The notes beneath the pieces were generated by a model. That model worked only from the letters and a program-made list of their open reading frames with translations, did no database searches and was not told where the DNA came from. Made by a program: the position numbers and the translations under genes. A DNA stretch of 64,000 bases from a virus, in the IMG/VR virus record IMGVR_UViG_3300025759_000072, positions 25,419 to 89,418 of that record, one strand, 5' to 3'. Positions 46,979 through 55,900 of the stretch are shown in pieces. How positions within the stretch are numbered: the stretch's first letter is position 1; each line of letters begins with the position of its first letter.

Positions 46979-47678
46979 GTTCTTTAACTCTCACATAAGA
47001 TACTTTTGAACCACACTTTTCAATCATTTCAAAACCCTGTTCTAGAATTGTTGGTTCATATTCATCATGATTATACTTCTTCTTATACTTATCTATATCA
47101 TCATAAATGACTACACCACCAACTGGAATTCGAGGTAAGAAGAATTCAGATTCGTCAATCACGTCTTGCATACGATGAGGACCATCAATATGAACTAATG
47201 CATATTTGTTTACAATGTCTTTCCACTCATAATCTTCAGGTGTGTATTGATTCGTTTCCCAAATTTTTCTTTCATAAATTGGAATACCATCAGCAAATCG
47301 ATTAAAGAACTCAAAGTCTTCCATCTCTAACAATGTGAAGTCTTGTTCATTCATTGCCGCAAATGCCATTAAATTATACTTAGCGTGAATTTTTAATTTG
47401 TTTGAATACTGTTTACGAATATCACCATAACAATCGACACCAAAATAACGACGATGTTTATCATCGTTAGCAAGACAAGAGTTCATAATAGTGAAAGTGC
47501 CCATACCAAGTCGAACACCAATTTCTAGAATCAGACCATCAACGCCTTTAATCTTCTGGGCAGCATTCCATAAAACATGATAATCAGAACTATCACCTTG
47601 AATGTTTAGTTTGTTGATCTGTACTGGGATTTCAATATTGGGATACTGTTTAGTTGCCCACTCAGGAACTGGTTTCAT
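46971..47678 (-). CDS. Class I SAM methyltransferase (Methyltransf_24 type)
   Basis: 235 residues from ATG 47678. GLILEIGVRLGMGTFTIMNSCL is motif I, YFGVDCYGD the acidic strand, and YALVHIDGPHRMQDVIDESEFFLPRIPVGGVVIYDDID the metal-dependent class pattern (HIDG...YDD). Such enzymes modify sugars in O-antigen loci. It overlaps the GT25-like gene by 17 bases. Confidence 0.85.
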   Translation of the reverse strand: MKPVPEWATKQYPNIEIPVQINKLNIQGDSSDYHVLWNAAQKIKGVDGLILEIGVRLGMGTFTIMNSCLANDDKHRRYFGVDCYGDIRKQYSNKLKIHAKYNLMAFAAMNEQDFTLLEMEDFEFFNRFADGIPIYERKIWETNQYTPEDYEWKDIVNKYALVHIDGPHRMQDVIDESEFFLPRIPVGGVVIYDDIDKYKKKYNHDEYEPTILEQGFEMIEKCGSKVSYVRVKEHD

Positions 47679-48384
47679 TATTTTTTCCTTCAATAAATCC
47701 TGGCGTTTCATAAAAATTATATGTTGGTTGATATTTGTCTTTTGATGATCTAGTAGTCTCCATAACACCACCATCAACATCACCATACACACAAACACAG
47801 GGTGGAGGATCAACCGCAAGCAAATCGATATCTAGATATTTACCGATATGATTTGATTTTTGTCTCATAAAAAACCACTGATCAATACTATCCATCACAC
47901 CTTCTTTTTCAACATGATTAACAATTTTTTCAGCAGTTTTCGCAGTCATCGCATAACCATGACCACCAGCATTGTTTAATATTTTATAATACTTATCAGC
48001 TGGTTTTGGAGGTGTATAGAAATCTAATGATGGAACTCTTGGACCTAAACAAACAATGTGATCATTAGGTAATTCCATGTGCGTAAAATCAATTAATGGA
48101 AAACAATCGTGTTCAAAAAATGCAGTAGTTAAACCAGAACCTGCAGCTAGTTTCCACATATGTAGATGACTTGCATAATTTGATGCTGTGCCTGGACCTT
48201 TTGGACCGCCGTTATGATATGTACCAAGATCACGATACAACTGCATTGTATCTTCTACATGATCAAAATTTGCGTGAAGTGTATATTCTAATCCAAGTTT
48301 ATCACATTGGTTTACAAAAGTTTCTTTTAATTTTGCAGACAAAGGGTTGTTTGGCATATACCCATAAAATATTTGTTCAATCAA
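47662..48384 (-). CDS. Glycosyltransferase family 25-like protein
   Basis: 240 residues. The HANFDHVEDTMQLYRDLG region, SNYASHLHMWKLAAGSGLTTAFFEHDCFPLIDF (acceptor-side helix and ExD type) and NNAGGHGYAMTAKTAEKIVNHVEKEG are the GT25 pattern of LPS sugar transferases. The tail is Ser/Thr/Asn-rich. Overlaps neighbours by four and 17 bases. Confidence 0.82.
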   Translation of the reverse strand: MIEQIFYGYMPNNPLSAKLKETFVNQCDKLGLEYTLHANFDHVEDTMQLYRDLGTYHNGGPKGPGTASNYASHLHMWKLAAGSGLTTAFFEHDCFPLIDFTHMELPNDHIVCLGPRVPSLDFYTPPKPADKYYKILNNAGGHGYAMTAKTAEKIVNHVEKEGVMDSIDQWFFMRQKSNHIGKYLDIDLLAVDPPPCVCVYGDVDGGVMETTRSSKDKYQPTYNFYETPGFIEGKNNETSS

Positions 48385-48767
48385 AAAGCAATGTCCTTTT
48401 TCTCAACATGTAATGTATTGCTATCTTTTACTGAACCACCAACAGTTTTACGCACGATATCTGCGCTGATTGGTTCTACATAATAAATTTCTAACACCTT
48501 TGCATCATTTAAATTAGTTTCAAACCAATGATACTCATTTGGTTTTACTGTTGTGAAATCACCTGAACGCAATCTAGTAACATCCACTAAATCATAATCA
48601 TTCTTACGAACATGAATTTCAATCACACCATCAACACAATAAAACGCATTCCACTTAAACTCATGTTTGTGTTCTGAGCATTTCATTTTTGGTTTCACAT
48701 CAATTCTATGAACTTCAATCATTGGAGTAACAATAAGTGATTCTGTAGTTCCCCATACTTTACCCAT
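48381..48767 (-). CDS. Cupin-fold protein
   Basis: 128 residues from ATG 48767 (48773 is two codons earlier). SEHKHEFKWNAFYCVDGVIEIHVRK gives the H-x-H-x3-4-E metal motif, and RLRSGDFTTVKPNEYHWFETN the second cupin motif. Likely a sugar isomerase/epimerase-like or binding protein for an activated sugar. It overlaps kdsA. Confidence 0.82.
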   Translation of the reverse strand: MGKVWGTTESLIVTPMIEVHRIDVKPKMKCSEHKHEFKWNAFYCVDGVIEIHVRKNDYDLVDVTRLRSGDFTTVKPNEYHWFETNLNDAKVLEIYYVEPISADIVRKTVGGSVKDSNTLHVEKKDIAF

Positions 48768-49521
48768 TAACATGATATTTAATTTCCTTTACAACATTTT
48801 CAAAATCTTTTAAGTGTAACATATTTGGTCCATCGCTTGGCGCATTATCTGGATCTTCGTGAACTTCCATAAAGAAATTCTTTACACCGACGGCGGCGGC
48901 AGCGCGAGCCAGACCAGGAACATATACGCGATTACCACCAGAACTAGCCCCAAGACCACCTGGTTTTTGGACTGAGTGGGTAGCATCAAAAACAATAGGT
49001 ACATCAAAGGTATCAAGCATATACTGTATACCAGTATAATCGACAACGAGATTATTATATCCAAAACTCGTTCCCCTTTCTGTTATCATCACATTATCAG
49101 TACCAGTCTTTGAAAGAATACCTGTTACATCCCAAGGCGCAAGAAACTGCCCCTTTTTGATATTTACTGTATGACCTGTTTCTACTGCTGCTTTCAATAA
49201 ATCTGTTTGACGACAAAGGAATGCAGGTATCTGAATAATGTCTGGTAAATTTTTTGCTCTCCATGCTTTTTCAATTTGTTGTGGTTCATGAAAATCTACA
49301 CAAGTCTTTATACCTGTATCTAATCTAATTGAGTGAATCCACCATAGACCATCATTACCCGGACCACGAATACCCGATTCACTACTGCGATTTGCTTTAT
49401 CAAACGATGCTTTAAAATAATAATCAAATCCATACTTGTCACAGATTTCAGCGCAGTGATTGGCAATTCTTAATCCCTGCTCTTTACTCTCTATCTGGCA
49501 TGGTCCAGCAATAATAATCAT
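48760..49521 (-). CDS. kdsA: 3-deoxy-D-manno-octulosonate 8-phosphate synthase
   Basis: 253 residues, near cellular KdsA (about 280). AGPCQIESKEQGL at the start, FKASFDKANRSS, GIRGPG, TCVDFHEPQQI, DIIQIPAFLCRQTDLL, VNIKKGQFLAPWD, TERGTSFGYNNLVVD and VFDATHSVQKPGGLGASSGG are all KdsA landmarks. It condenses phosphoenolpyruvate and arabinose-5-phosphate to Kdo-8-phosphate, the Kdo of LPS core. The other Kdo enzymes are not in the window, so it must rely on host KdsC and KdsB or feed a related acid sugar. Confidence 0.93.
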   Translation of the reverse strand: MIIIAGPCQIESKEQGLRIANHCAEICDKYGFDYYFKASFDKANRSSESGIRGPGNDGLWWIHSIRLDTGIKTCVDFHEPQQIEKAWRAKNLPDIIQIPAFLCRQTDLLKAAVETGHTVNIKKGQFLAPWDVTGILSKTGTDNVMITERGTSFGYNNLVVDYTGIQYMLDTFDVPIVFDATHSVQKPGGLGASSGGNRVYVPGLARAAAAVGVKNFFMEVHEDPDNAPSDGPNMLHLKDFENVVKEIKYHVNG

Positions 49522-49817
49522 TTTGTTAATTCAGAAATACGTTGGTATGCTTCTTGTAATTGCTCTTGCAACTCTCTTACATTTTTTTTTAAAATATCGA
49601 TTTCTGAAACAGGAATGGGTGCACCCCACAATTCAACAGGAACATCTTCTCGACAAGGATAAACGTCATCACGTTTACCAATCAACGAATCATAAGCAGC
49701 CTGTGATTTTTCTTCATGATCATTCATTTTACGTTTCTCTACCATTTTACGAACTATAAACTGATCCCAACTTTCATTAGGATTTTCTTCACGGTAATCA
49801 AATTCATTATAAGTCAT
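49518..49817 (-). CDS. Small protein with coiled-coil end (99 residues)
   Basis: Acidic N-terminus with a Trp-containing stretch (ENPNESWDQFIVRKMVEKRKMNDHEEK). C-terminal heptads ILKKNVRELQEQLQEAYQRISEL. Coupled to kdsA and to the GIY-YIG-like gene by ATGA. Function unknown. Confidence 0.7.
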   Translation of the reverse strand: MTYNEFDYREENPNESWDQFIVRKMVEKRKMNDHEEKSQAAYDSLIGKRDDVYPCREDVPVELWGAPIPVSEIDILKKNVRELQEQLQEAYQRISELTK

Positions 49818-50236
49818 TTTTTATTCTTTGTCAATAGATGATTTCGATTAATTTTACAGCCAATAAACTCGTTGTAATATTCATCTGGTCGTAATAAACA
49901 TTCAGTCTCAAATTGTCTTTGCGCTTCATAATAACTCATTTCGCTTTTAGATTTACAGAGCCTAACTATTTCTCTCTTGAATGTATTCTTTCCTTCTTCT
50001 TCTACCAACTGCTTTACAGTTTCACTTGAACCGAAATAATCTTGCCAATCAGTTTCGACTATCTTAGTTCTCTTTCGAGTCTTCCCTTTCAATGGTGGAA
50101 GTCTTCTTTTTGACATCAAACCTTTCTTACCGATATATATCTTTCCATTACGAGTGTCGGTTATCTCATAAACAAAACCAACATTATCTTCAATCATCTC
50201 ACTGGTAAACGGTTTTCCATTATAATACCATGTCAT
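49814..50236 (-). CDS. GIY-YIG-like endonuclease-type phage protein
   Basis: 140 residues from ATG 50236. TWYYNGKPF and VGFVYEITDTRNGKIYIGKKGLMSKRR form a GIY-YIG-like core (GFVY...YIG), followed by TDWQDYFGSSETVKQLVEEEGKNTFKREIVRLC. The C-terminus YYEAQRQFETECLLRPDEYYNEFIGCKI fits phage small-nuclease families. It may be a repair or homing-type nuclease. Confidence 0.82.
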   Translation of the reverse strand: MTWYYNGKPFTSEMIEDNVGFVYEITDTRNGKIYIGKKGLMSKRRLPPLKGKTRKRTKIVETDWQDYFGSSETVKQLVEEEGKNTFKREIVRLCKSKSEMSYYEAQRQFETECLLRPDEYYNEFIGCKINRNHLLTKNKK

Positions 50237-50663
50237 TAACAAATTCTTTTACTTGTTGTTCTGTTAAATATTCCGTAAAAACATAATCTGCGTTTTCTGG
50301 TTTCTCAAACATATTATCTGTTTGTTCATATGAAGAACCTTCAGCAGCAGGACCATTAACACTTTGTGATTTTTGAACAGTATCTAACCAAATAATAATA
50401 TCAGCACCAAATTGTTCTCGACTTTTTTCTGTAGGTGCTACAAAATCACAAACAACACGTCTACCATTTGAGGTTTCAAAATCACTAAATGTTTTCATTC
50501 TATTTGCTTGTCTTAACCTACCGCTTTCTGTAAAATCCCAATCATTTGCGGCTTTACGAATAACATCCGCATTAAACCAAGCACAATTATCAATATACTT
50601 TACCAGTCTTTCTGCTAACCATGTTTTACCAGCACCAGGTAATCCCATTACTAATATTTTCAT
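50220..50663 (-). CDS. APS-kinase-like (CysC) small kinase
   Basis: 147 residues. Walker A is ILVMGLPGAGKTWLAERLV. CAWFNADVIRKAANDWDFTESGRLRQANRM matches the APS-kinase acceptor region, and RRVVCDFVAPTEKSREQF matches its core strand. Real APS kinases are about 200 residues, so this is short. It would make PAPS, the donor needed by the sulfotransferase at 43191. It could instead be another small nucleotide kinase. Confidence 0.8.
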   Translation of the reverse strand: MKILVMGLPGAGKTWLAERLVKYIDNCAWFNADVIRKAANDWDFTESGRLRQANRMKTFSDFETSNGRRVVCDFVAPTEKSREQFGADIIIWLDTVQKSQSVNGPAAEGSSYEQTDNMFEKPENADYVFTEYLTEQQVKEFVNDMVL

Positions 50664-50821
50664 TCGTACTCATCTCCATCTGGATCTTCCCATTCATCGA
50701 TATCTGATTCATAGGCTTCTGCTCCACAAAAAGGACAGTATTCGATATTTTCTTCTTCACTTATAATGATATAATCTGTTCCACAACTATAACATGATAC
50801 TTGTTGTTTTTGTTTTTCCAT
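50660..50821 (-). CDS. Zinc-ribbon small protein (53 residues)
   Basis: ATG 50821; TGA overlaps the kinase ATG. VSCYSCGTDYIII and EYCPFCGAEAY give two C-x2-C pairs 19 residues apart, a classic zinc ribbon, then a very acidic tail (YESDIDEWEDPDGDEYE). Possibly binds RNA polymerase or ribonucleotide reductase; unknown. Confidence 0.75.
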   Translation of the reverse strand: MEKQKQQVSCYSCGTDYIIISEEENIEYCPFCGAEAYESDIDEWEDPDGDEYE

Positions 50822-50830
50822 GTTTGCTCC

Positions 50831-51823
50831 TTATGCCCACACTTCATCCCAGGAACCTGTTAGTGCACCTTTCGCATAATCTGTGGCTCTATTCTCAAAA
50901 AAGTTTGTATGTGTTGGGGCGTTAATCATTGCCTCTACCCAAGGTAAAGGATTGTTTTTGATTTTAAAGATACCCTTCATACCCATCGAGATTAATCGAC
51001 GGTCGGCAATGTAACGGATATATTCTTTGACTTCTGTATCACGTAGACCTTCAACTTTTCCCATTTGAAATGCTAGGTCTACAAACTTATCTTCTAACTC
51101 TACCATCTTCGTTGCAATAGAATAGATTTGACTCTTTGTTTCATCTGTCCAAATTTCTCTGTTCTCTTCAACATATGTTCGAAACAGTTTAATGATACCT
51201 TCAGCATGCATCGTTTCATCAACGATTGACCAAGTGACAATCTGACCCATACCTTTCATCTTACCGTGCCGAGGAAAGTTTAGTAACATGATAAAGGAAC
51301 TAAACAAAGCAAGACCTTCAGTGAATGCTGAGATAGCAGCCATCTTTACAGGAAGAATAGCACCATTATCTACTTTAGAAACAAAGTACTCGTGCTTTTC
51401 TCTCATCGCATCATATTCTAGAAACTCGTTATATGTAGTATCTGGCATACCTAAAGATTCGATTAGATGTGAGTATGCTGCGATATGCAATGCTTCACGA
51501 GCAGCAAATCCAGTTAACATCATACGAACTTCTGGTTGTGGAAACGCTGGTAAATAATTCTTTACATAACCACCAGCAACATCAATATCTGATTGTGTAA
51601 AGAATCGAAAGATGTTTGTAAGAAAATATTTCTCTTCTGTTGATAGTCTATTCTTCCAGTCTTTTACATCTTCAATCATCGGAACTTCTGAATGAAGCCA
51701 GTGACTCTGTTCATGCTTTAACCAAAGGTCGTAGCAAAAAGGATATTTGAATGGCTTGAAGTAATCTCTTTCATCTTGTAGTTTGAGACTATCGTGTTTT
51801 TTTTGATTAAATTTACCTGACAT
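50831..51823 (-). CDS. nrdB: Ribonucleotide reductase class Ia, small subunit
   Basis: 330 residues, close to T4 NrdB (388) without its extra N-terminus. The iron-ligand helices appear as GFAAREALHIAAYSHLIESLG, FTEGLALFSSFIMLLNFPRHG and WSIVDETMHAEGIIKLF (E-x2-H). It supplies the tyrosyl/metal radical to NrdA. It precedes the zinc ribbon and follows nrdA by ten bases, forming a nucleotide operon with thyX. Confidence 0.94.
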   Translation of the reverse strand: MSGKFNQKKHDSLKLQDERDYFKPFKYPFCYDLWLKHEQSHWLHSEVPMIEDVKDWKNRLSTEEKYFLTNIFRFFTQSDIDVAGGYVKNYLPAFPQPEVRMMLTGFAAREALHIAAYSHLIESLGMPDTTYNEFLEYDAMREKHEYFVSKVDNGAILPVKMAAISAFTEGLALFSSFIMLLNFPRHGKMKGMGQIVTWSIVDETMHAEGIIKLFRTYVEENREIWTDETKSQIYSIATKMVELEDKFVDLAFQMGKVEGLRDTEVKEYIRYIADRRLISMGMKGIFKIKNNPLPWVEAMINAPTHTNFFENRATDYAKGALTGSWDEVWA

Positions 51824-51833
51824 TTATTTTACT

Positions 51834-53624
51834 TTACCCTTCACAAGCAATACATTCTTCACCAGCAGCAATCGCTGACATGTCTAGTTCTTTGATGATA
51901 TCTCTTTCAATGCGTTTTGATACACGATCTGCTTTACCAATCTTTTCAGAACGACAGTAGTACATTGTCTTCAAACCTTTTTTCCAAGCAAGAAAATGTA
52001 CGGCATGAATATAAGAAATATTAGCATTTGGTCTAAAGAAAACATTGAGTGATTGTGCTTGATCGATAAACTCTTGTCGATCAGCAGCATGTTCAATCAC
52101 CCAACGTTGATCAATTTCCATCGACGTTTTATATATGTCTTTCTCATAACCATCAAGACATTTTAAATGTTGAACTGAACCATCGTTGGCGATAATCGAT
52201 GACCAGATTTTATCGTAATCTAATGATGAATCTTCTTGACATTTCTTGTGAATTAATTTATCAAGATATTTATTTTTATTTAAAAAGGCGCCACTAAGAG
52301 TATCTTGACGGTACGCATTGGCTCGCCAAGGTTCAATAGATGGTGATGTATTTCCCATGATGATAGAACTCGAAGCGTTAGGGGCGACTGCCATAACATG
52401 AGAGCATCTAAATCCGGTCCCAGTAGCGTCAGGTGCTTCGCCTCTTTCTTTCCCAAGTTCTCGATTTGCCTCGTCCAATCCCTTCCGAATATGTCGAAAG
52501 ATTCGCATGTTGGCAGACTTAGCAAGAGCGGATTCCCAAGGCACTCCTCTTCGCTGAAGGTAAGCGTGGAATCCCAATGCACCGACTCCGACAGAACGTT
52601 CACGTTCTGCGCTGAACTTGGCACGGGCAATAGTGTCAGGAGCATTATCAATAAAAGTTTGTAGTACATTATCTAGCATCTCCAATACGTCTTTGAGGAA
52701 TTGTTTATTTTTTGACCATTCATCAAAGTACTCTAAGTTAAGGGAAGATAAGCAGCACACCGCTGTCCTATCCTTATTTGTCGGAAGAATAATTTCCGAA
52801 CAAAGATTTGACTGGTTGACTTTTAAACCTTTTTCTTTTAACCATTCTGGTAGTTTATCGTTTGATGTATCAACAAAGTGAAGATAAGGTTCACCAGTCT
52901 GCATACGCATCTCAAGAATACGCTGCCATAAATCACGAGCAGAAACTCTCTCACGAATCTCATTTGAATGTGGATCAATAAGATCCCAGGAGTCATCTGC
53001 TTCCGAATCTATCATACACTTTTCAATAAGTTCCATAAAGTCATTTGTAATATTAATACCGTGATGAAGATTCAAACACCGCTGATTTTGATCTCCAGTT
53101 GGTTTACGCATCTCTAAAAATAATAAAATATCAGGGTGAGAAATATTAAGATAAGCAGCATAAGAGCCACGACGAGTCCGACCTTGACGGTATGCCAAAG
53201 AAGAGGCGTCGTACATTTTGAGATGTGGCATAACACCGGTAGATTTGTCATCCGCTGATCGGATACCGAAACCGATTCCAACTCCTCCACCAAGCATTGA
53301 AAGCCAATTAGTCTCAGAAAGATTTTCGACCAATCCTTCGGCAGTATCATTGATATAGTTAAGATAACAAGAAATAGGAAGACCGCGCCGAGACCGCCCA
53401 AAAGAAAGGATTGGAGTAGAAAAAGAAAGCCAGTGGCGAGAAGCATAATCATATAATCTTTGTGCATGTTCAGGATTCGAAGAGAAAGTTTTCGAAACAT
53501 ATGCAAATCGTTCTTGTGGTGAAATCTCTCCATCCATCATATATGATTCTTTAAGACGTATTGCTCCAAGTTCATCAAACAAAGTATCACGATTTGGATC
53601 GATGGTAATTCCCATATGCTCCAT
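51834..53624 (-). CDS. nrdA: Ribonucleotide reductase class Ia, large subunit (no ATP cone)
   Basis: 596 residues from ATG 53624 (AGGAG site). Active-site blocks: STPILSFGRSRRGLPISCYLNY (first redox Cys), NLCSEIILPTNKDRTAVCCLSSLNLEYF (NxCxE core), VAPNASSSIIMGNTSPSIEP, and the C-terminal EECIACEG redox pair. The ~90-residue N-terminal ATP cone present in T4 and E. coli NrdA is missing. The enzyme should therefore escape dATP feedback at that site, as expected for a phage that needs high dNTP levels. Confidence 0.94.
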   Translation of the reverse strand: MEHMGITIDPNRDTLFDELGAIRLKESYMMDGEISPQERFAYVSKTFSSNPEHAQRLYDYASRHWLSFSTPILSFGRSRRGLPISCYLNYINDTAEGLVENLSETNWLSMLGGGVGIGFGIRSADDKSTGVMPHLKMYDASSLAYRQGRTRRGSYAAYLNISHPDILLFLEMRKPTGDQNQRCLNLHHGINITNDFMELIEKCMIDSEADDSWDLIDPHSNEIRERVSARDLWQRILEMRMQTGEPYLHFVDTSNDKLPEWLKEKGLKVNQSNLCSEIILPTNKDRTAVCCLSSLNLEYFDEWSKNKQFLKDVLEMLDNVLQTFIDNAPDTIARAKFSAERERSVGVGALGFHAYLQRRGVPWESALAKSANMRIFRHIRKGLDEANRELGKERGEAPDATGTGFRCSHVMAVAPNASSSIIMGNTSPSIEPWRANAYRQDTLSGAFLNKNKYLDKLIHKKCQEDSSLDYDKIWSSIIANDGSVQHLKCLDGYEKDIYKTSMEIDQRWVIEHAADRQEFIDQAQSLNVFFRPNANISYIHAVHFLAWKKGLKTMYYCRSEKIGKADRVSKRIERDIIKELDMSAIAAGEECIACEG

Positions 53625-53625
53625 A

Positions 53626-54297
53626 TTATTCTCCTAGATTATTAATTAATGGAAATACCTTAGCAACTTCCACCGCACATTGTTTTGCGATATCCATATG
53701 CTCTCGTTGTGTTCCGTTTGCCGACCGTAATTCTATATAGTGTACCCAGGATCTTAGTGTTCCGTTCATGTACATACGAGACATTGTTAATCCTTCTGGC
53801 AGTACTGAACGTGCTTGTTCTTTTGCGATGCCTTTATCGATAGCCCATTGATAAACTTCTTTGCAAAGTTTGATTACTTCTTGCTGTTTCATATCCCAAT
53901 GATCTTGAACATCAATCGGCGCTGCTTCAATACTATTCTGTCTATTTTTTGGATCTTGAAGACGAGCACCTCTTCGAATAAACTGTAACTCTTTGACAGG
54001 ATCAGCATACCGTTGACTGAACTCTTGAAAAGAAAACGAACGATGACGAAGAATCTGCCGAGCAATATCACGTGTTGTTTCAATCTCAAGACAAACAGAA
54101 ACCATCTCAAGCGGCGACCAATGCTTGTGTTTAATAAGATATTGTATTAGTTTTTCAGACGTATCTTTATTATTTTGATTAGATGGATTTGATACACGAG
54201 CACAGTATGCAACCAAATCTTTCATATCAGCGATATCACTATAATCAACTGTTTCAGAAACTCTACTATAACTAATCAATTTCACAGACACTAACAT
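53626..54297 (-). CDS. thyX: Flavin-dependent thymidylate synthase
   Basis: 223 residues. The ThyX motif R-H-R-x7-S-x-R-Y is present as ILRHRSFSFQEFSQRYADP. Other family blocks are YCARVSNPSNQN and the C-terminal ELRSANGTQREHMDIAKQCAVEV. It makes dTMP from dUMP with folate and FAD. It is one base upstream of nrdA, in the same operon. Confidence 0.95.
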   Translation of the reverse strand: MLVSVKLISYSRVSETVDYSDIADMKDLVAYCARVSNPSNQNNKDTSEKLIQYLIKHKHWSPLEMVSVCLEIETTRDIARQILRHRSFSFQEFSQRYADPVKELQFIRRGARLQDPKNRQNSIEAAPIDVQDHWDMKQQEVIKLCKEVYQWAIDKGIAKEQARSVLPEGLTMSRMYMNGTLRSWVHYIELRSANGTQREHMDIAKQCAVEVAKVFPLINNLGE

Positions 54298-55301
54298 TTA
54301 CTCCATTTATTAAGTTCTAGACGAAGACGCATTCCTGAATAGGTATGCTTATATATAATATCTTTTACTTCAACACCATTGATTATCATCTCATTGATAT
54401 CTTTTTCTTTTACTGTATTTGGCCAGACAACACACTTCCAACCATCAAACATTGCATTTCGAATAATCTTAACAAGAGTAGGATTCCGTGGTTGATTATC
54501 AAAGACTAATGTTGTATTTGATTTTGATACTAACTTTTCAACCTTCTTTAAATCTGCAGAATTTACTGCGATACTATTATCTAAAAACATTGAATCAAAA
54601 GGACCTTCAGTCACAAAGATTTCTTTTGACCTGTCAACATTATTGATATTATATATTAATGGTTGCTCTTTGTCAATCTTTATTGTAACATATCTTAACT
54701 TATTCTTACCATATACATCACGAGCTGTAACACCTACAAGATTATTCTTTTTATCAAAGAAAGGAATAAGTATACGAGGAGTATCACCATCTACAGTTTC
54801 TTCATACTCAGGAAATACTTCACCGAGTTTCGAAGTCTCAAATGTGAAATAAAGGTTGTTCCACTTATCGCGAGGAATCATTCTATGTTTTAAATATCGA
54901 ACACCTGGATTAGTATCTGGTAATTCTGAAATCTTATCAAATGCTCGATCAAGTACATTCTTCTCTTCAAACATAGGAGTGAAGTTACTAAATTCTAATT
55001 TTTTCTTTGGTTCAATATCACCATTCTCTTTGAATCGTTCAAGTGTATATTGCTTAAACAGAGATGGATTGATTTGTTTTAATAGATTACCAAAACTCAT
55101 ACCAGAACCACATTTATGGCACTTATAGAACAATGAGTTCAGTTTCTGGTATATATAACCACGAGCTTTTCGTTTGTTTTTCTGTGAGTCACCACAAATA
55201 GGACAACGAAAGTTACTAAGAAATGGATTATTACCTTTTACCTGAAACCGTTCTAACTGAACAGATAACAGATTAGTATACTTGATATCGATATATAACA
55301 T
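54291..55301 (-). CDS. gp61: DNA primase gp61
   Basis: 336 residues, close to T4 gp61 (342). The N-terminal zinc ribbon is FRCPICGDSQKNK and LFYKCHKCGSGMSF (C-x2-C pairs). The Toprim-like part has IFVTEGPFDSMFLDNSIAV and TLVFDNQPRNP. It makes RNA primers with helicase gp41. Its own sigma70-type promoter precedes it, and it overlaps thyX by seven bases. Confidence 0.93.
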   Translation of the reverse strand: MLYIDIKYTNLLSVQLERFQVKGNNPFLSNFRCPICGDSQKNKRKARGYIYQKLNSLFYKCHKCGSGMSFGNLLKQINPSLFKQYTLERFKENGDIEPKKKLEFSNFTPMFEEKNVLDRAFDKISELPDTNPGVRYLKHRMIPRDKWNNLYFTFETSKLGEVFPEYEETVDGDTPRILIPFFDKKNNLVGVTARDVYGKNKLRYVTIKIDKEQPLIYNINNVDRSKEIFVTEGPFDSMFLDNSIAVNSADLKKVEKLVSKSNTTLVFDNQPRNPTLVKIIRNAMFDGWKCVVWPNTVKEKDINEMIINGVEVKDIIYKHTYSGMRLRLELNKWSKC

Positions 55302-55335
55302 AACTAAACCTATTCATAAAAGCGCTACAAGCACT

Positions 55336-55363
55336 ATTATAACGTAGTTTTCATAAATGTCAA
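55336..55363 (-). promoter_or_regulatory. Sigma70-type promoter of the primase-thyX-nrd operon
   Basis: TTGACA (55363-55358), 16 bases, TATAAT (55341-55336), 35 bases before the primase ATG. Confidence 0.75.
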
Positions 55364-55368
55364 TAGAT

Positions 55369-55749
55369 TTAGTGAAATAACTTTGAAACGATTGAAGATT
55401 GTGCGGCAAGAAATCCTAATGCCATAGCAGCACCAACAACGAACCAACGCCATTTCTCTAACTTGTCAAGACGTTCACCGACTGCTTTATGTTGTTCTGA
55501 ATTTTCTCTGCGAAGTGCACGGAATTCTTCTAACATCTCTCTTTTAAAATCATTAATGCGAGAGTGAATAATCTCAGCCTGTTGTTCTTGATATGATAGT
55601 CTCTTTTCATGAAGAACAAGCATCTTATCAACTGAATGACTTACATCAGTTAATCTATCAATAGCGGTATCGAACTTCTCAGCAAGCCCAGCAAGGAGTT
55701 CCATATCTCTTTTGAGTAGTTCTACATCTGTTTTAACTTGTTCAGTCAT
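55369..55749 (-). CDS. Coiled-coil protein with C-terminal membrane helix
   Basis: 126 residues. Residues 1-95 are heptads (EQVKTDVELLKRDMELLAGL; EMLEEFRALRRENSEQHKAVGERLDKLEKW). Residues ~100-122 are one transmembrane helix (WFVVGAAMALGFLAAQSSI). Last gene of the lysis-type cluster. The form resembles phage lysis-accessory or holin-like proteins; the precise role is unproven. Confidence 0.75.
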   Translation of the reverse strand: MTEQVKTDVELLKRDMELLAGLAEKFDTAIDRLTDVSHSVDKMLVLHEKRLSYQEQQAEIIHSRINDFKREMLEEFRALRRENSEQHKAVGERLDKLEKWRWFVVGAAMALGFLAAQSSIVSKLFH

Positions 55750-55900
55750 TTGTTTTTTCTTCTTTTATACAGTTACATTTTTCACATCCACATTTTGTAT
55801 ACTTATCAGTCATACCAATACCCATTAATTTTTGGCAAGAACTACCATAACAGTGACAACGATGGTAACAATCTTGGCAATATCTTTCTTCACCAATCAT
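55742..55900 (-). CDS. Cys-rich small protein (52 residues, nine Cys)
   Basis: ATG 55900; it overlaps the stop of the gene before and the ATG of the gene after. ERYCQDCYHRCHCYGSSC and KCGCEKCNCIKEE form dense Cys clusters with one His, likely a multi-zinc or metallothionein-like knot. A related mini-protein is at 63697. Function unknown. Confidence 0.65.
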   Translation of the reverse strand: MIGEERYCQDCYHRCHCYGSSCQKLMGIGMTDKYTKCGCEKCNCIKEEKTND

